DNA from: Planctomycetota bacterium
GTDB lineage: Bacteria > Planctomycetota > UBA1135 > UBA2386
Reading direction: 5' to 3'
Length of the DNA stretch: 64,000 nt
Assembly (NCBI GenBank): GCA_020638655.1
Contig: JACKIC010000009.1
Coordinates: 232,584 to 296,583, forward strand
A model generated the notes under the pieces. That model was not told the DNA's origin and did no database searches. It saw nothing but the letters and a program-made list of their open reading frames with translations. Position 1 is the stretch's first letter. Each line of letters starts with the position of its first letter. Positions 7,940-16,398 of this stretch are shown here, piece after piece. Position numbers and translations under genes: made by a program.

Positions 7940-9100
7940 TCAGCTGCGGCGATAGACGGCGTTGCCGATGCGCAGCGCGATCGCGGCGCCGCTTCGGCGC
8001 TCGATCTGCGCCTCGACCACGTCGTCGCCGATGCGGATCACCACGCGGTCACCGCGCAGCTCGAACGTGCCGCCGGCCTCGCTGTCGGTGCCGCCGAGCG
8101 ACGACGAGAACATCGTGCGGCGCTGCGCGCTGCCGCCGGTCCCGAAGCGGTAGACCGTGGTCAGCGACGAGCCGCTGCCGAACGAGGCGTGGCCGAACTC
8201 GAGGCCGGCGAGTTCCTCGCCCGCGCCGCGCACCGCGGCCGGCGCCGCAGCGCCGAACTGCGCGCTGCCCAGCAGCTGCCGCGCGCCCGGGAGGAACGCG
8301 GCCTCGCGGCCCTTCAGCACCACCACCAACACCGTCGCGGCGAACGCTTCGCCCTTGGCCGCACCGAGCCAGACCGTGACCGCGCGCTGACCGCCGGCGC
8401 GGCCGCGCACCTGTAGTTCGGCGGCGTCGAGCCCCGGCGACCGCATCGGCTGCGCCACCGCGCGGGCCAGGTCGACCTCGACCTGTTGTCCACCGAGGTC
8501 CGCCCCGATGCGCGGCAGCTGCGACTGCAGCAGGGCCGCGGCCGACCGGGCGCGCGCTGCGGCCTCGACCGGCGTGACGGCGACGACGATCAGCGCGTCC
8601 AGCGTGTCCGTGGCAGCCAACCCGGGGTTGATCAGAGCCACGTCGCCGTCGCGGTTCGCCACGCGCCAGGTCGGCGGCAGCACGAAGCTCAGCGCGCCCA
8701 GGCGCTCGCGCGCCTCGGTGGCCACCGGCGCGGTCACCCGCCGGTAGCGCTCGACGGCGACCGAGCCGTCCGCGCGCCGCAGGGTGATCGTCAGTTCTTC
8801 GCCCTCGACACCCCAGGTCGCGCCGATGCGCTGACCCTGGACCTCGAGCAGCAGTTCTTCGCCACGCACCTTGCAGGGCAGCGGCACGTCGTCGGCGAGC
8901 AGGGTGCCGTCGGCGCGGAACTCGAGCCGCTCGTGGTCGTCGCCGGTGCCGAGCCAGTGGCCCATCAGCGCGGTGGGTACGGCGGCCTGTCCGGGGACAT
9001 GCGAAGGTGCGGGCGAAGGTCCCCCCGCGGGCTCCTGGCCGCAGGCGCAGAGGGTGAAGACGGTGAGCAGCAAGGGGAACAGGGAGTGGATCGGATTCAT
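7940..9100 (-). CDS. Putative lipoprotein, unknown function
   Basis: 386 residues. The N terminus MNPIHSLFPLLLTVFTLCAC has a lipobox LCAC with the acylated cysteine at residue 20, so the protein is probably membrane-anchored by lipid. Residues about 45-120 (GHWLGTGDDHERLEFRADGTLLADDVPL...) look like a small lipocalin-like beta domain of the kind found in DUF-type copper-sensing or TIGR03067-like proteins. A similar beta-rich segment occurs at the C terminus (GGTFELRGDRVVIRIGDDVVEAQIERR). The central part resembles no family I recognise. It is convergent with the preceding secreted protein gene, 14 nt apart. Confidence 0.7.
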   Translation of the reverse strand: MNPIHSLFPLLLTVFTLCACGQEPAGGPSPAPSHVPGQAAVPTALMGHWLGTGDDHERLEFRADGTLLADDVPLPCKVRGEELLLEVQGQRIGATWGVEGEELTITLRRADGSVAVERYRRVTAPVATEARERLGALSFVLPPTWRVANRDGDVALINPGLAATDTLDALIVVAVTPVEAAARARSAAALLQSQLPRIGADLGGQQVEVDLARAVAQPMRSPGLDAAELQVRGRAGGQRAVTVWLGAAKGEAFAATVLVVVLKGREAAFLPGARQLLGSAQFGAAAPAAVRGAGEELAGLEFGHASFGSGSSLTTVYRFGTGGSAQRRTMFSSSLGGTDSEAGGTFELRGDRVVIRIGDDVVEAQIERRSGAAIALRIGNAVYRRS

Positions 9101-9354
9101 GGGTTACCTCGTTTCCCCTCTGATGGCGTGGCGCGCCGCCGCGTGACGGCGCAGATCCCTCTTCTGTCGGGGAGCGCCAGCCGGACCGGGGCACGGCAGG
9201 AAGAAGCGGACCGACAGGGGGGAATCCGTCTGTCTCTCGGCCCACTCCGCCCCCGGCGAGATTTCTCGAACCGGCGCGTCACGCCGCCGGCGCCCCCGCC
9301 ATCACCCCGGCAACTCCGTTTCCCGAACCCAACAACAGATCACTGGAGGTTGCC

Positions 9355-11079
9355 ATGACCGTCACGAACACCAAGTCCTTCTCCGCCCGCCGCAGCAGCA
9401 CCGCCCTCGTCCTGACCCTCGCCGCGCTCGTCGGCGCGAGCGCCCCTGCCATCGCCCAGGAAGGCGGCAGCGGCGGCTCGTCCGCCCCTACCGACCCGAG
9501 CGCCGGCCTGCAGCCGATCGCCGCCGACGGCTTCCGCATGTTCATGGAGCTGATGGATCAGTTCGCCAAGGACCAGATCGCCCGCCTGCCGAGCGCCGAC
9601 AAGAGCGCCCGTGAGAACGCCTACGGCCAGCTCGCCGCGATGCAGCTCGCCGGGGCCGGCAGCGCCCTGGTGCTGCCCGGCGCCGGCCTCGCCCTCGGCG
9701 GCGGCATCGGCCTGATCGTCGACGCCAGCACCGGCGGTCTCGACGCCGGCGCAGGCACCCTCGCCGGCGGCAGCATCGGCCTGGGCAGCGGCATGGTCGT
9801 CGGTCTCGGCGCCTTCGTCACCTCGCTGCTGGCGACGCTGCCGATGGTCGACGAGATCGAGTCGAAGTACCCGGCCGAAGACGGCGCCGCAGGCGGCAAC
9901 TCCAAGGCGCAGGGTGGCAACTTCATCCTGCAAGGCGGCACCTTCGTGCCGCCGGCGATCGGCACCTTCGAGTCGTTCTACGTCAACCTCGTCGCGACGC
10001 TGCCCGATCAGTTCGTGACCGTGGTCGAGCAGTGGGACCGCACGCCGGGCCTCGGCAACGCCGAGAAGAACTGGCTGCGCAGCATCAACTTCGCCCGGCC
10101 GCACCTGCAGCGCCTCGCCTGGATCAAGCGCAACCTGCGCGTGTCGCCCAACGCCCCGCGCGCCAACGACATGTTCCTCGACGTCGGCCGCGTGCTCAGC
10201 GGCGACAGCGCCGCGATGGAGCGCGCCTGGCTGGCCGCCCTGGGGCTGGGCGCCACCGGCCTCGAGCTCAAGAACGACAAGCTGTCGCTGACCGTGCCGG
10301 CGCCGCTGCAGGCGCTCGGTGTGCCGGCGCGCCTGCAGGCCAACGTGCCGGACCTCAAGGTCAAGGTCGGCGGCAACGGCGGCGCCCTCGATCCCTACCT
10401 GCGCATCGCGCTCGAGGCGGGCCCGTTCGACGTCGACTGGGGCACGGTCGACGTGGTCAAGTCGGGCGCCAACCGCGACCTGGTCAGCGTCACCTGGTCG
10501 GTGGCCAAGGGCGCGCGGCTCGGCTCGGCGCGCATCTCCTTCAAGGCCGGCGGTGACGAGACCAAGGTCCTCGACCTGCACCCGACGCTCGACCGCAAGC
10601 TGCAGGGCACGCTGTTCTTCAAGCTGCAGGGCATGAACCTGCAGTTCGAGAAGGCCCAGCTCGGCAACCTCGAACTGCGCTTCGGCATCCCCAAGGAGAT
10701 CCGCGACATGCCGGTGGTCAAGGACCTGATGAACGGCCTGCTGGCCGACTTCGAACGCGACGCCCGCAACTTCCTGCGCGACACCGTGCCGTTCGCCCGC
10801 CTCTTCGATGGCTTCGGCCAGGGCGCGGCGAAGTCCCTCGCGGCCGGCGTGCAGCGCGACGCGGGCAGCAACGGCCTGGCGCGAATCGACAGCGTCACGC
10901 GCACCGAGGTCTCCGGCGGCGTGCTCAAGGTCCACGTGCGGGGCAAGGTGCTGCAGCAGCCGGCCATGGGCAACGCCACCGCGGAGATCGCCGCGGCCTG
11001 GAAGCGCTTCGCCGGCAAGCAGAAGCCGGTGCTGCGCCCGACGCGGCCGGTGGTCCGGCGCCCGGTCGGCGGCCGCTGA
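9355..11079 (+). CDS. Large secreted protein with glycine-rich hydrophobic segment, unknown function
   Basis: 574 residues. A long signal peptide (about residues 1-35, ending SAPAIAQ) is preceded by a good ribosome site (CTGGAGGTTGCC). Residues about 98-165 are very rich in Gly and Ala and hydrophobic (ALVLPGAGLALGGGIGLIVD ... GSGMVVGLGAFVTSLLATL), resembling a glycine-zipper membrane-inserting segment. The rest contains amphipathic beta-like stretches (APLQALGVPARLQANVPDLKVKVGG, LQGTLFFKLQGMNLQFEKAQL) that could fit a lipid- or polymer-binding fold. The last residues are basic (RPTRPVVRRPVGGR). It lies 40 nt upstream of an ECF sigma gene and may be co-transcribed with the sigma/kinase pair. 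No function is assigned. Confidence 0.7.
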   Translation: MTVTNTKSFSARRSSTALVLTLAALVGASAPAIAQEGGSGGSSAPTDPSAGLQPIAADGFRMFMELMDQFAKDQIARLPSADKSARENAYGQLAAMQLAGAGSALVLPGAGLALGGGIGLIVDASTGGLDAGAGTLAGGSIGLGSGMVVGLGAFVTSLLATLPMVDEIESKYPAEDGAAGGNSKAQGGNFILQGGTFVPPAIGTFESFYVNLVATLPDQFVTVVEQWDRTPGLGNAEKNWLRSINFARPHLQRLAWIKRNLRVSPNAPRANDMFLDVGRVLSGDSAAMERAWLAALGLGATGLELKNDKLSLTVPAPLQALGVPARLQANVPDLKVKVGGNGGALDPYLRIALEAGPFDVDWGTVDVVKSGANRDLVSVTWSVAKGARLGSARISFKAGGDETKVLDLHPTLDRKLQGTLFFKLQGMNLQFEKAQLGNLELRFGIPKEIRDMPVVKDLMNGLLADFERDARNFLRDTVPFARLFDGFGQGAAKSLAAGVQRDAGSNGLARIDSVTRTEVSGGVLKVHVRGKVLQQPAMGNATAEIAAAWKRFAGKQKPVLRPTRPVVRRPVGGR

Positions 11080-11119
11080 GCCGTCGCGGGCGGCGGTCGG
11101 GGCGGCTAGCCTTTCGGCC

Positions 11120-11710
11120 GTGCCCGACCCGACCCGCCCCGGTGACGACGTCCCGACGATCGAACGGCTGCTCGAGGAACACCTCGGCAGCCTGCGCGCG
11201 TTCCTGAGGCTGCGCGCCGGCGCCGCGATCCGCGCCCGCCTTGGTCACAGCGACCTGGTGCAGTCGGTGTGCCGCGAAGTGCTCGAGGCGAAAGACAAGA
11301 TCGAGTTCCAGGGCGACGCCGCGTTCAAGAACTGGCTCTACACCGCCGCGCTGCGCAAGCTCGTCGAGCACGATCGCCGCATGCACGCGGGCAAACGCGA
11401 CGTGCGTCGCGAGATCGCCGCCGACGCTGCCGACGGCGGCGGCGACGCGGCGCTGCTACAGGGCTACGCGACGGTGACGACGCCGAGCCTGCTGGCGATG
11501 GGCCGGGAAGGCGCCGAGAAGCTCGAGCAGGCCTTCGACGAACTCAGCGAAGAGCACCGCGAGATCATCACGATGGCGCGCATCAGCGGCCTGACGCACG
11601 CCGAGATCGCCGCCGAACTCGGCAAGAGCGAAGAGAGCTGCCGACAGCTGCTGCGACGCGCGCTGGTCAAGCTGTCGATGGCCCTCGACAAGCGCGGCAT
11701 CGCGCTCTGA
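11120..11710 (+). CDS. ECF-type RNA polymerase sigma factor
   Basis: 196 residues from a GTG start. The sigma-2 region contains LRAFLRLRAGAAIRARLGHSDLVQSVCREVLE and the AFKNWLYTAALRKLVEHDRR stretch typical of region 2.3-2.4. Region 4 is FDELSEEHREIITMARISGLTHAEIAAELGKSEESCRQLLRRALVKL, with the helix-turn-helix at the end. No anti-sigma gene is adjacent. Instead a membrane Ser/Thr kinase gene begins 20 nt downstream, an arrangement common in Planctomycetota and suggesting regulation by phosphorylation (inference). GTG was chosen because it gives a normal ECF N terminus. Confidence 0.92.
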   Translation: MPDPTRPGDDVPTIERLLEEHLGSLRAFLRLRAGAAIRARLGHSDLVQSVCREVLEAKDKIEFQGDAAFKNWLYTAALRKLVEHDRRMHAGKRDVRREIAADAADGGGDAALLQGYATVTTPSLLAMGREGAEKLEQAFDELSEEHREIITMARISGLTHAEIAAELGKSEESCRQLLRRALVKLSMALDKRGIAL

Positions 11711-11729
11711 CCCGGGCACGCACCACGGC

Positions 11730-13823
11730 ATGGACCGCCACGGCGACGACCACGACGACGACCTCGAGCAGCTCGTCTGCGACTGCCTCGACGCGGCCGA
11801 TCCGGTCGCCGAGCTGCAGCGCCGCGCCGCCGACCGGCCGGGGCTGCTGGCCGCGGGGCTGCGGCTGCTGCAGCAGGTCTCGCGCCTCGAGCGGCTCGAC
11901 GTGCACGACCTCGCGGGAACGCAGCCCACTCCACCGGGGCCGCGCGCCGACGACCGCAGCACCTGGCCGAGCATCCCGGGCGTGGACCTCGAGGCCCTGA
12001 TCGGGCGCGGCGGCCAGGGCTTCGTGTACCGCGGCAAGCAGAGCTATCTGCGGCGTCCCGTGGCCGTGAAGGTGCTCGCGCCCGAGCTGCAGACCGCGGC
12101 GTTCGTCGAGCGCTTCGGCCGCGAGGCGCGCCTGCTCGCGGGCCTGCAGCACCCGCACATCGTCACCTGCCACGACGCCGGCGTCACCGCGGCCGGCGAG
12201 TGTTACCTGGTGATGGAACTCATCGACGGCCCCAACCTGCAGCAGTGGTTCGCGCGACACGGCGCGCTGCCGCTGCGCGACGCGGTGCAGCTGCTGTCGG
12301 ACCTCGCCGCGGCGCTCGAGCACGCGCAGCAGCAGGGCTTCGTGCACCGCGACGTCAAGCCCGAGAACGTGCTGCTGCAACCGCGCGCGGACGCCGGCGA
12401 CGCGGCGTTCGCGTTCGTGCCCAAGCTCGCCGACCTGGGGCTCGCGCGACCGGCGGCCCGCGGCGCGGGCCTCACCATGCTGACGCCCGTCGGCGCCGTC
12501 GTCGGCACCCCGGTGACGATGGCCCCCGAGCAGTTCGACGCGCCCGAGCAGGTCGACCACCGCGCCGACATCTACGGCCTGGGTTGCATCCTGCACCACG
12601 CGCTCGTCGGCCGCGCGCCGTTCCGCGGCACGGCGATGACCGACCTGGTGATGCAGAAGGCGGACCTGCGGGACCCCGCCGCGCGCGCGCCGCTGCCCGG
12701 TGTGCCCGTCGCGCTGTCGACGCTGGTCTGGCGCATGCTCGCGTGGGCCCCGGCCGATCGGCCGCAGTCCTACGCCGAACTACGCGCTGCGCTCACCGCC
12801 GCGGCGCCCGCAGAGGCGACGACGGGCCGCGCGATCAGGAGCCGGCGCTGGCTGCTCGCGGCCAGCGCTGCGGGCCTCGCCGCGATCGTGTGGTTCGCTT
12901 GGCCTCGCCACGACGCGCCCGCCGCGCCCCCCACCGCTGCCGAGATCGTCGTCGCTGCGCCGGCGACGCTGGTCGAGGGCACCACCGCCACGATCGGCTG
13001 GTCGTTCCCCGGCGCCGTCCCCGCGACAGGCCTGCACTGCGCCCAGACCGCCGGACCGCAGGTGCTCCTGCGCGCGATCACCCCCACCAGCTGCGACTTC
13101 GAACTGCCGCTCGGCGTCGCCGGCAGCGACGTCACCTTCGTGATCTCGGCTGCCGACGGCGGGCCGCCGACGCGCACGGTGAAGATCGCGGCGCTGGCCT
13201 CGCCGGCGCGCGCGCCGCTCGCCGCCGGCGCGGACGAAGACCTGTTCCCCGGCGGCGTGATCGCGTCCTGGCAGACGAACGAGGCCTCGCGCTGGGCCGC
13301 GGACGAGTTCGGCCGGGGCGTGGTGGTCAACACGCCGCGCGACTTCACCGGCGCGACACGCACGCTGCCCGACGGCGACTTCGTGCTGCGCGGCAAGATC
13401 GAGCCGCGCTTCCGCTACGTCTCGGTGGAGCAGCCGCACGTGCCGATCGCCGACGTCGGTTGGCGCCTCGAGCTCGGCGGCCACGACGCCCTGGCGCTGT
13501 CGATCAGCGCGCTGGGCGGCGATCGCTTCGGCGCGCGCTGGCAGCGGCAACGGCTCGACGGCCCGACCTGGCAGACCACCGCGGAGCTCGGCAGCTGCGC
13601 GGGCACGTTCCCGACCGGTGAGCCGCTGCAGTTCGTGGTGCGGTGGTCGGGCGGCGCGCTGCGCGCGAGCTGCGGCCCGCCGGGCGCGCCCGACGCGGCC
13701 CTCGCCGAGGTGAAGCCGGCGACCGACTGGCAGGTGCCGTGGCGACCCGGGCGCCTGCAGCTGCGCGCCGACCGCGGCGTCGCCGTGTTCACCGATTGGC
13801 GGCTGGCGGCGACCGATCGCTGA
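11730..13823 (+). CDS. Membrane-anchored serine/threonine protein kinase
   Basis: 697 residues. The kinase domain spans about 83-355: glycine loop GRGGQGFVY (92-100), ATP-binding lysine in VAVKVL (K114), catalytic loop HRDVKPEN (206-213), a DLG in place of DFG (235-237) and MAPEQ (264-268). The essential residues are all present. A single transmembrane segment lies at about 374-391 (LLAASAAGLAAIVWFAW). The 300 residues beyond it are extracytoplasmic and probably include a beta-sandwich (from about 490, DLFPGGVIASWQTNEASRW...) resembling the concanavalin-like DUF1080/LamG type. The acidic N terminus (DRHGDDHDDDLEQL) is unusual. The gene follows the ECF sigma gene by 20 nt and is probably co-expressed, possibly modulating that sigma factor. 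Confidence 0.9.
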   Translation: MDRHGDDHDDDLEQLVCDCLDAADPVAELQRRAADRPGLLAAGLRLLQQVSRLERLDVHDLAGTQPTPPGPRADDRSTWPSIPGVDLEALIGRGGQGFVYRGKQSYLRRPVAVKVLAPELQTAAFVERFGREARLLAGLQHPHIVTCHDAGVTAAGECYLVMELIDGPNLQQWFARHGALPLRDAVQLLSDLAAALEHAQQQGFVHRDVKPENVLLQPRADAGDAAFAFVPKLADLGLARPAARGAGLTMLTPVGAVVGTPVTMAPEQFDAPEQVDHRADIYGLGCILHHALVGRAPFRGTAMTDLVMQKADLRDPAARAPLPGVPVALSTLVWRMLAWAPADRPQSYAELRAALTAAAPAEATTGRAIRSRRWLLAASAAGLAAIVWFAWPRHDAPAAPPTAAEIVVAAPATLVEGTTATIGWSFPGAVPATGLHCAQTAGPQVLLRAITPTSCDFELPLGVAGSDVTFVISAADGGPPTRTVKIAALASPARAPLAAGADEDLFPGGVIASWQTNEASRWAADEFGRGVVVNTPRDFTGATRTLPDGDFVLRGKIEPRFRYVSVEQPHVPIADVGWRLELGGHDALALSISALGGDRFGARWQRQRLDGPTWQTTAELGSCAGTFPTGEPLQFVVRWSGGALRASCGPPGAPDAALAEVKPATDWQVPWRPGRLQLRADRGVAVFTDWRLAATDR

Positions 13824-13844
13824 GTCGCGGCGCGGAGGCAGTGC

Positions 13845-14657
13845 TCAGAACGCCCAGCCGAGCCCGACCGTGAACCACAGCACGTCGGCGTCGATCTTGC
13901 CGGCGAACCAGTCGCGCAACCCGTCGTCGACGATCGTGCTGCCCGACACCTGCACGCGCGCGGTGGTGACGTCGTCGAGCTGCAGGCGCAGCGCGAGGCT
14001 GCCGCCCAGGTCGGCGAACGCCGCGGTCGAGGTACGGTACAACCACGCCGAGTGGTCCGCGTCGGACCAGCCGAGCCACAGCAGCGCCTCGAGGTCGAGC
14101 CCCGGCCGCAGCGGCAGCACGCGCGACAGTTCGCCGCGCAGGTAGAGCGAGGTGACCTCGTCGATGTCGTAGTGCGCCGTCAGCGCGACGCCGAGACCGG
14201 CGAGCTCGCCGCCGACGCGCGCGAAGGCCTCGGTCGTGGACGGGAACGGCGCGAACCGGAACGTCTCGCCGTTGGGCCAGCTGTAGTGCCGCAGGCCAGC
14301 GCCGACCTCGACGTCGCCGAGCTTGCGGTCGTAGCCGACGAAGGTGTCCAGCTGCGTGAACTCCCCGCGGTGATCCCCGTCCGCCCAGGCGTCGCCGACC
14401 CCGTCGGTCAGGTCCAGGTTGCCGAACGCGCCCACGCTGACGCTGCCGGCGTCCTTGGTCGGCAACCGCAGCAGCGTGTCGAACTGGGCCACCGGGCGCT
14501 CGTTGAAGGTCTGGCCGCGGAACACGTAGGAACTGGCCGCCGCGACGTTGACGTCGACCTGCGGCCGGCGTTCGCTCTCGAACACGCAGGCCGAACCCAT
14601 GAGCACGAACGGGATGGACGACGCGAGGCGAGGTCGGAGCATGGAAGTCGCGGACAT
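13845..14657 (-). CDS. Putative outer-membrane beta-barrel-type lipoprotein, unknown function
   Basis: 270 residues. The N terminus MSATSMLRPRLASSIPFVLMGSAC has a lipobox-like GSAC. The mature part shows alternating polar/aromatic beta strands (VNVAAASSYVFRGQTFNERPVAQFDTLLRLPT ... VSVGAFGNLDLTDG, ... FTQLDTFVGYDRKL) and ends in DVLWFTVGLGWAF, with a terminal Phe as in many outer-membrane barrels. SSYVFRGQTF resembles the opening of TIGR02001-type barrel proteins. The start is uncertain: ATGs at 14657 and 14642 are both possible and neither has a clear ribosome site. It is divergent from the MORN-peroxiredoxin gene. Confidence 0.7.
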   Translation of the reverse strand: MSATSMLRPRLASSIPFVLMGSACVFESERRPQVDVNVAAASSYVFRGQTFNERPVAQFDTLLRLPTKDAGSVSVGAFGNLDLTDGVGDAWADGDHRGEFTQLDTFVGYDRKLGDVEVGAGLRHYSWPNGETFRFAPFPSTTEAFARVGGELAGLGVALTAHYDIDEVTSLYLRGELSRVLPLRPGLDLEALLWLGWSDADHSAWLYRTSTAAFADLGGSLALRLQLDDVTTARVQVSGSTIVDDGLRDWFAGKIDADVLWFTVGLGWAF

Positions 14658-14685
14658 GCTAGTGCCGCGCGCAGGAAGCGCCCGC

Positions 14686-16362
14686 GTGATTCCGCGGGTC
14701 GTACCCGGCCTGGCGCCGGCGCTCGCGCTGCTCGGGATCGTGTCCGGTTGTGCGGGCGGACCGACCGCCGGCGAAGCGCGCCACGCGAACGGCGCCCTCG
14801 CGCAGCAGGGCCGCCTCGAAGGCGGCATGCAGGAGGGACCGTGGACCTTCTGGTATCCGGACGGCACGGTCGAGGCCCGCGGCGAATACCACCGCGACGA
14901 GCGGGTCGGCACGTGGACCCACTACCACCCCGACGGTTCGCTGCGCATGCGCGGCGAGTACCGCGGCGAGCGCCAGCAGGGACCGTGGCAGTTCTGGTAC
15001 CCGGGCGGCGGGCCGCAGTGCCGCGGCGAGTACCTGGACGGCCGCGAACACGGCGAATGGACGTTCTGGTCGCGCGACGGGCACGTGCAGCAGCGCGGCT
15101 GCTTCCTCGCCGGCAAACGCTGCCTGCAGTGGTCCGAGTTCGGCGCCGACGGCGCGGTCGCGGCGCGCGGCAGCTATCTCGGCGATGTGCCCGTGGGCCG
15201 CTGGACCCGCGGCGCCGGCGACGCCGCGCAGCAACTCGACTACCCGCTGCCGGACGGCGTTTCCCACGTGCTCGAGCTGTGGCCCGACGGCGGCGTGCGC
15301 CGCGAGGGGTTCGTGCGGCAGGGTGCGCCGACCGGGTTGTGGGTGACGCGGCACGAAAGCGGCGCCCTGCGCGCGGCCGTGGTGTTCGCGGCCGGTGATC
15401 CGACCGGCGAACTGGTGGCGTGCGCCGCGGCCGGCGAAGTGCTCGCGCGCGGCCCGCTGACCGCCGGGCGACCGGCGGGCACGTGGTCGGTGCGCGCCCC
15501 GGACGGGATTCAGCCGCTGACCGTGATGCCGGCGCCCCGCTCGCCCTGGGACCGCATCTGGAGCGACGCGCGCATCGTCGAACAGGAGCCGCCGATGACC
15601 GTCGCCGAACGCTGGCTCGACGAGCTGCGGGCCCCGCGCGAGGTGCAGCCGCAGCCCGTCGCCGCCCCGTCCGCGCCGCCGCCCCCCATCACCGCGCCGC
15701 CCGCGCGCCTCGAGGCCCCCACCGATCCCGGCCACTGGACGGTGCGCGAACGCGCCGAGCTGGCGTTGTTCCGCCGCTACTACCGCGACGGCTGGCTGCC
15801 GCGCCAGAGCCAGGCGGGGTCGCGCTACGGCGGCGGCCTCGATCGCCAGCGCCTCGGTGAGGGCGACGCCGATCTGGCGGCCGGCCTGATCGGCAAGCCG
15901 CTGCCGAAGAGCACGTTCCCGACCGGTGACGGCGGCACCCTCGACCTGCAGACGCTGCGCGGCAAGCGCGTGCTGTTCGTGATGCTGCGCGGCTTCACCA
16001 GCCAGGTGTGCGTCTACTGCTTCGCGCAGACCGCCGAGCTCGCGCCGCTCGCGGCGCGCTGGCGCGAACTCGACTGCGAGGTCGTGGTGATGTTCCCCGG
16101 CAGCAAGAGCCGGATGCAGGCGTTCGCGGCGGCCTGCGCGAGCGAGTTCGGCGACAACGCGCCGCCCTACCACCTCGTCTACGACCCCGACCTCGCGCTC
16201 GCGACCGCGCTCGGTCTGCAGGGCAACCTGGCGCGACCGGCCAGCATCGTGCTCGACCGCGACGGCATCGTGCGGCGCGCCTACGTCGCCGAGAACGTCG
16301 AGAACGTCGCCGATCGGCCCGCGGCGAGCGAGCTGCTGCGCTGGGTCGAAGCGACCCGCTGA
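14686..16362 (+). CDS. Lipoprotein with MORN-like repeats fused to a peroxiredoxin/thioredoxin-fold domain
   Basis: 558 residues from a GTG with AGGAAG 7 nt upstream. ATGs at 14641 and 14656 are alternatives but overlap the start of the divergent gene. The signal peptide has a lipobox VSGC (C22). Residues about 30-170 hold roughly six 23-residue repeats of the type G-P-W-x-F/Y-W-Y-x-D-G-x-x-x-x-R-G-E-Y (EGPWTFWYPDGTVEARGEY, GPWQFWYPGGGPQCRGEY), as in MORN/YwqK-family proteins. A Pro-rich linker follows. The last 165 residues (LIGKPLPKSTFPTGDGGTLDL ... VLFVMLRGFTSQVCVYC ... ASIVLDRDGIVRRAYV) are an AhpC/TSA-type redoxin with a CVYC pair. A surface or periplasmic thiol function is inferred. Confidence 0.82.
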   Translation: MIPRVVPGLAPALALLGIVSGCAGGPTAGEARHANGALAQQGRLEGGMQEGPWTFWYPDGTVEARGEYHRDERVGTWTHYHPDGSLRMRGEYRGERQQGPWQFWYPGGGPQCRGEYLDGREHGEWTFWSRDGHVQQRGCFLAGKRCLQWSEFGADGAVAARGSYLGDVPVGRWTRGAGDAAQQLDYPLPDGVSHVLELWPDGGVRREGFVRQGAPTGLWVTRHESGALRAAVVFAAGDPTGELVACAAAGEVLARGPLTAGRPAGTWSVRAPDGIQPLTVMPAPRSPWDRIWSDARIVEQEPPMTVAERWLDELRAPREVQPQPVAAPSAPPPPITAPPARLEAPTDPGHWTVRERAELALFRRYYRDGWLPRQSQAGSRYGGGLDRQRLGEGDADLAAGLIGKPLPKSTFPTGDGGTLDLQTLRGKRVLFVMLRGFTSQVCVYCFAQTAELAPLAARWRELDCEVVVMFPGSKSRMQAFAAACASEFGDNAPPYHLVYDPDLALATALGLQGNLARPASIVLDRDGIVRRAYVAENVENVADRPAASELLRWVEATR

Positions 16363-16398
16363 GCACACGCGCACGGCGCGTTCTCAGTCGTCGTGTTG

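Noticed and set aside
5714..8416. 900-codon plus-strand frame over the beta-helix and secreted-protein genes
   Set aside because: Shadow of real genes in other frames; no family signature.
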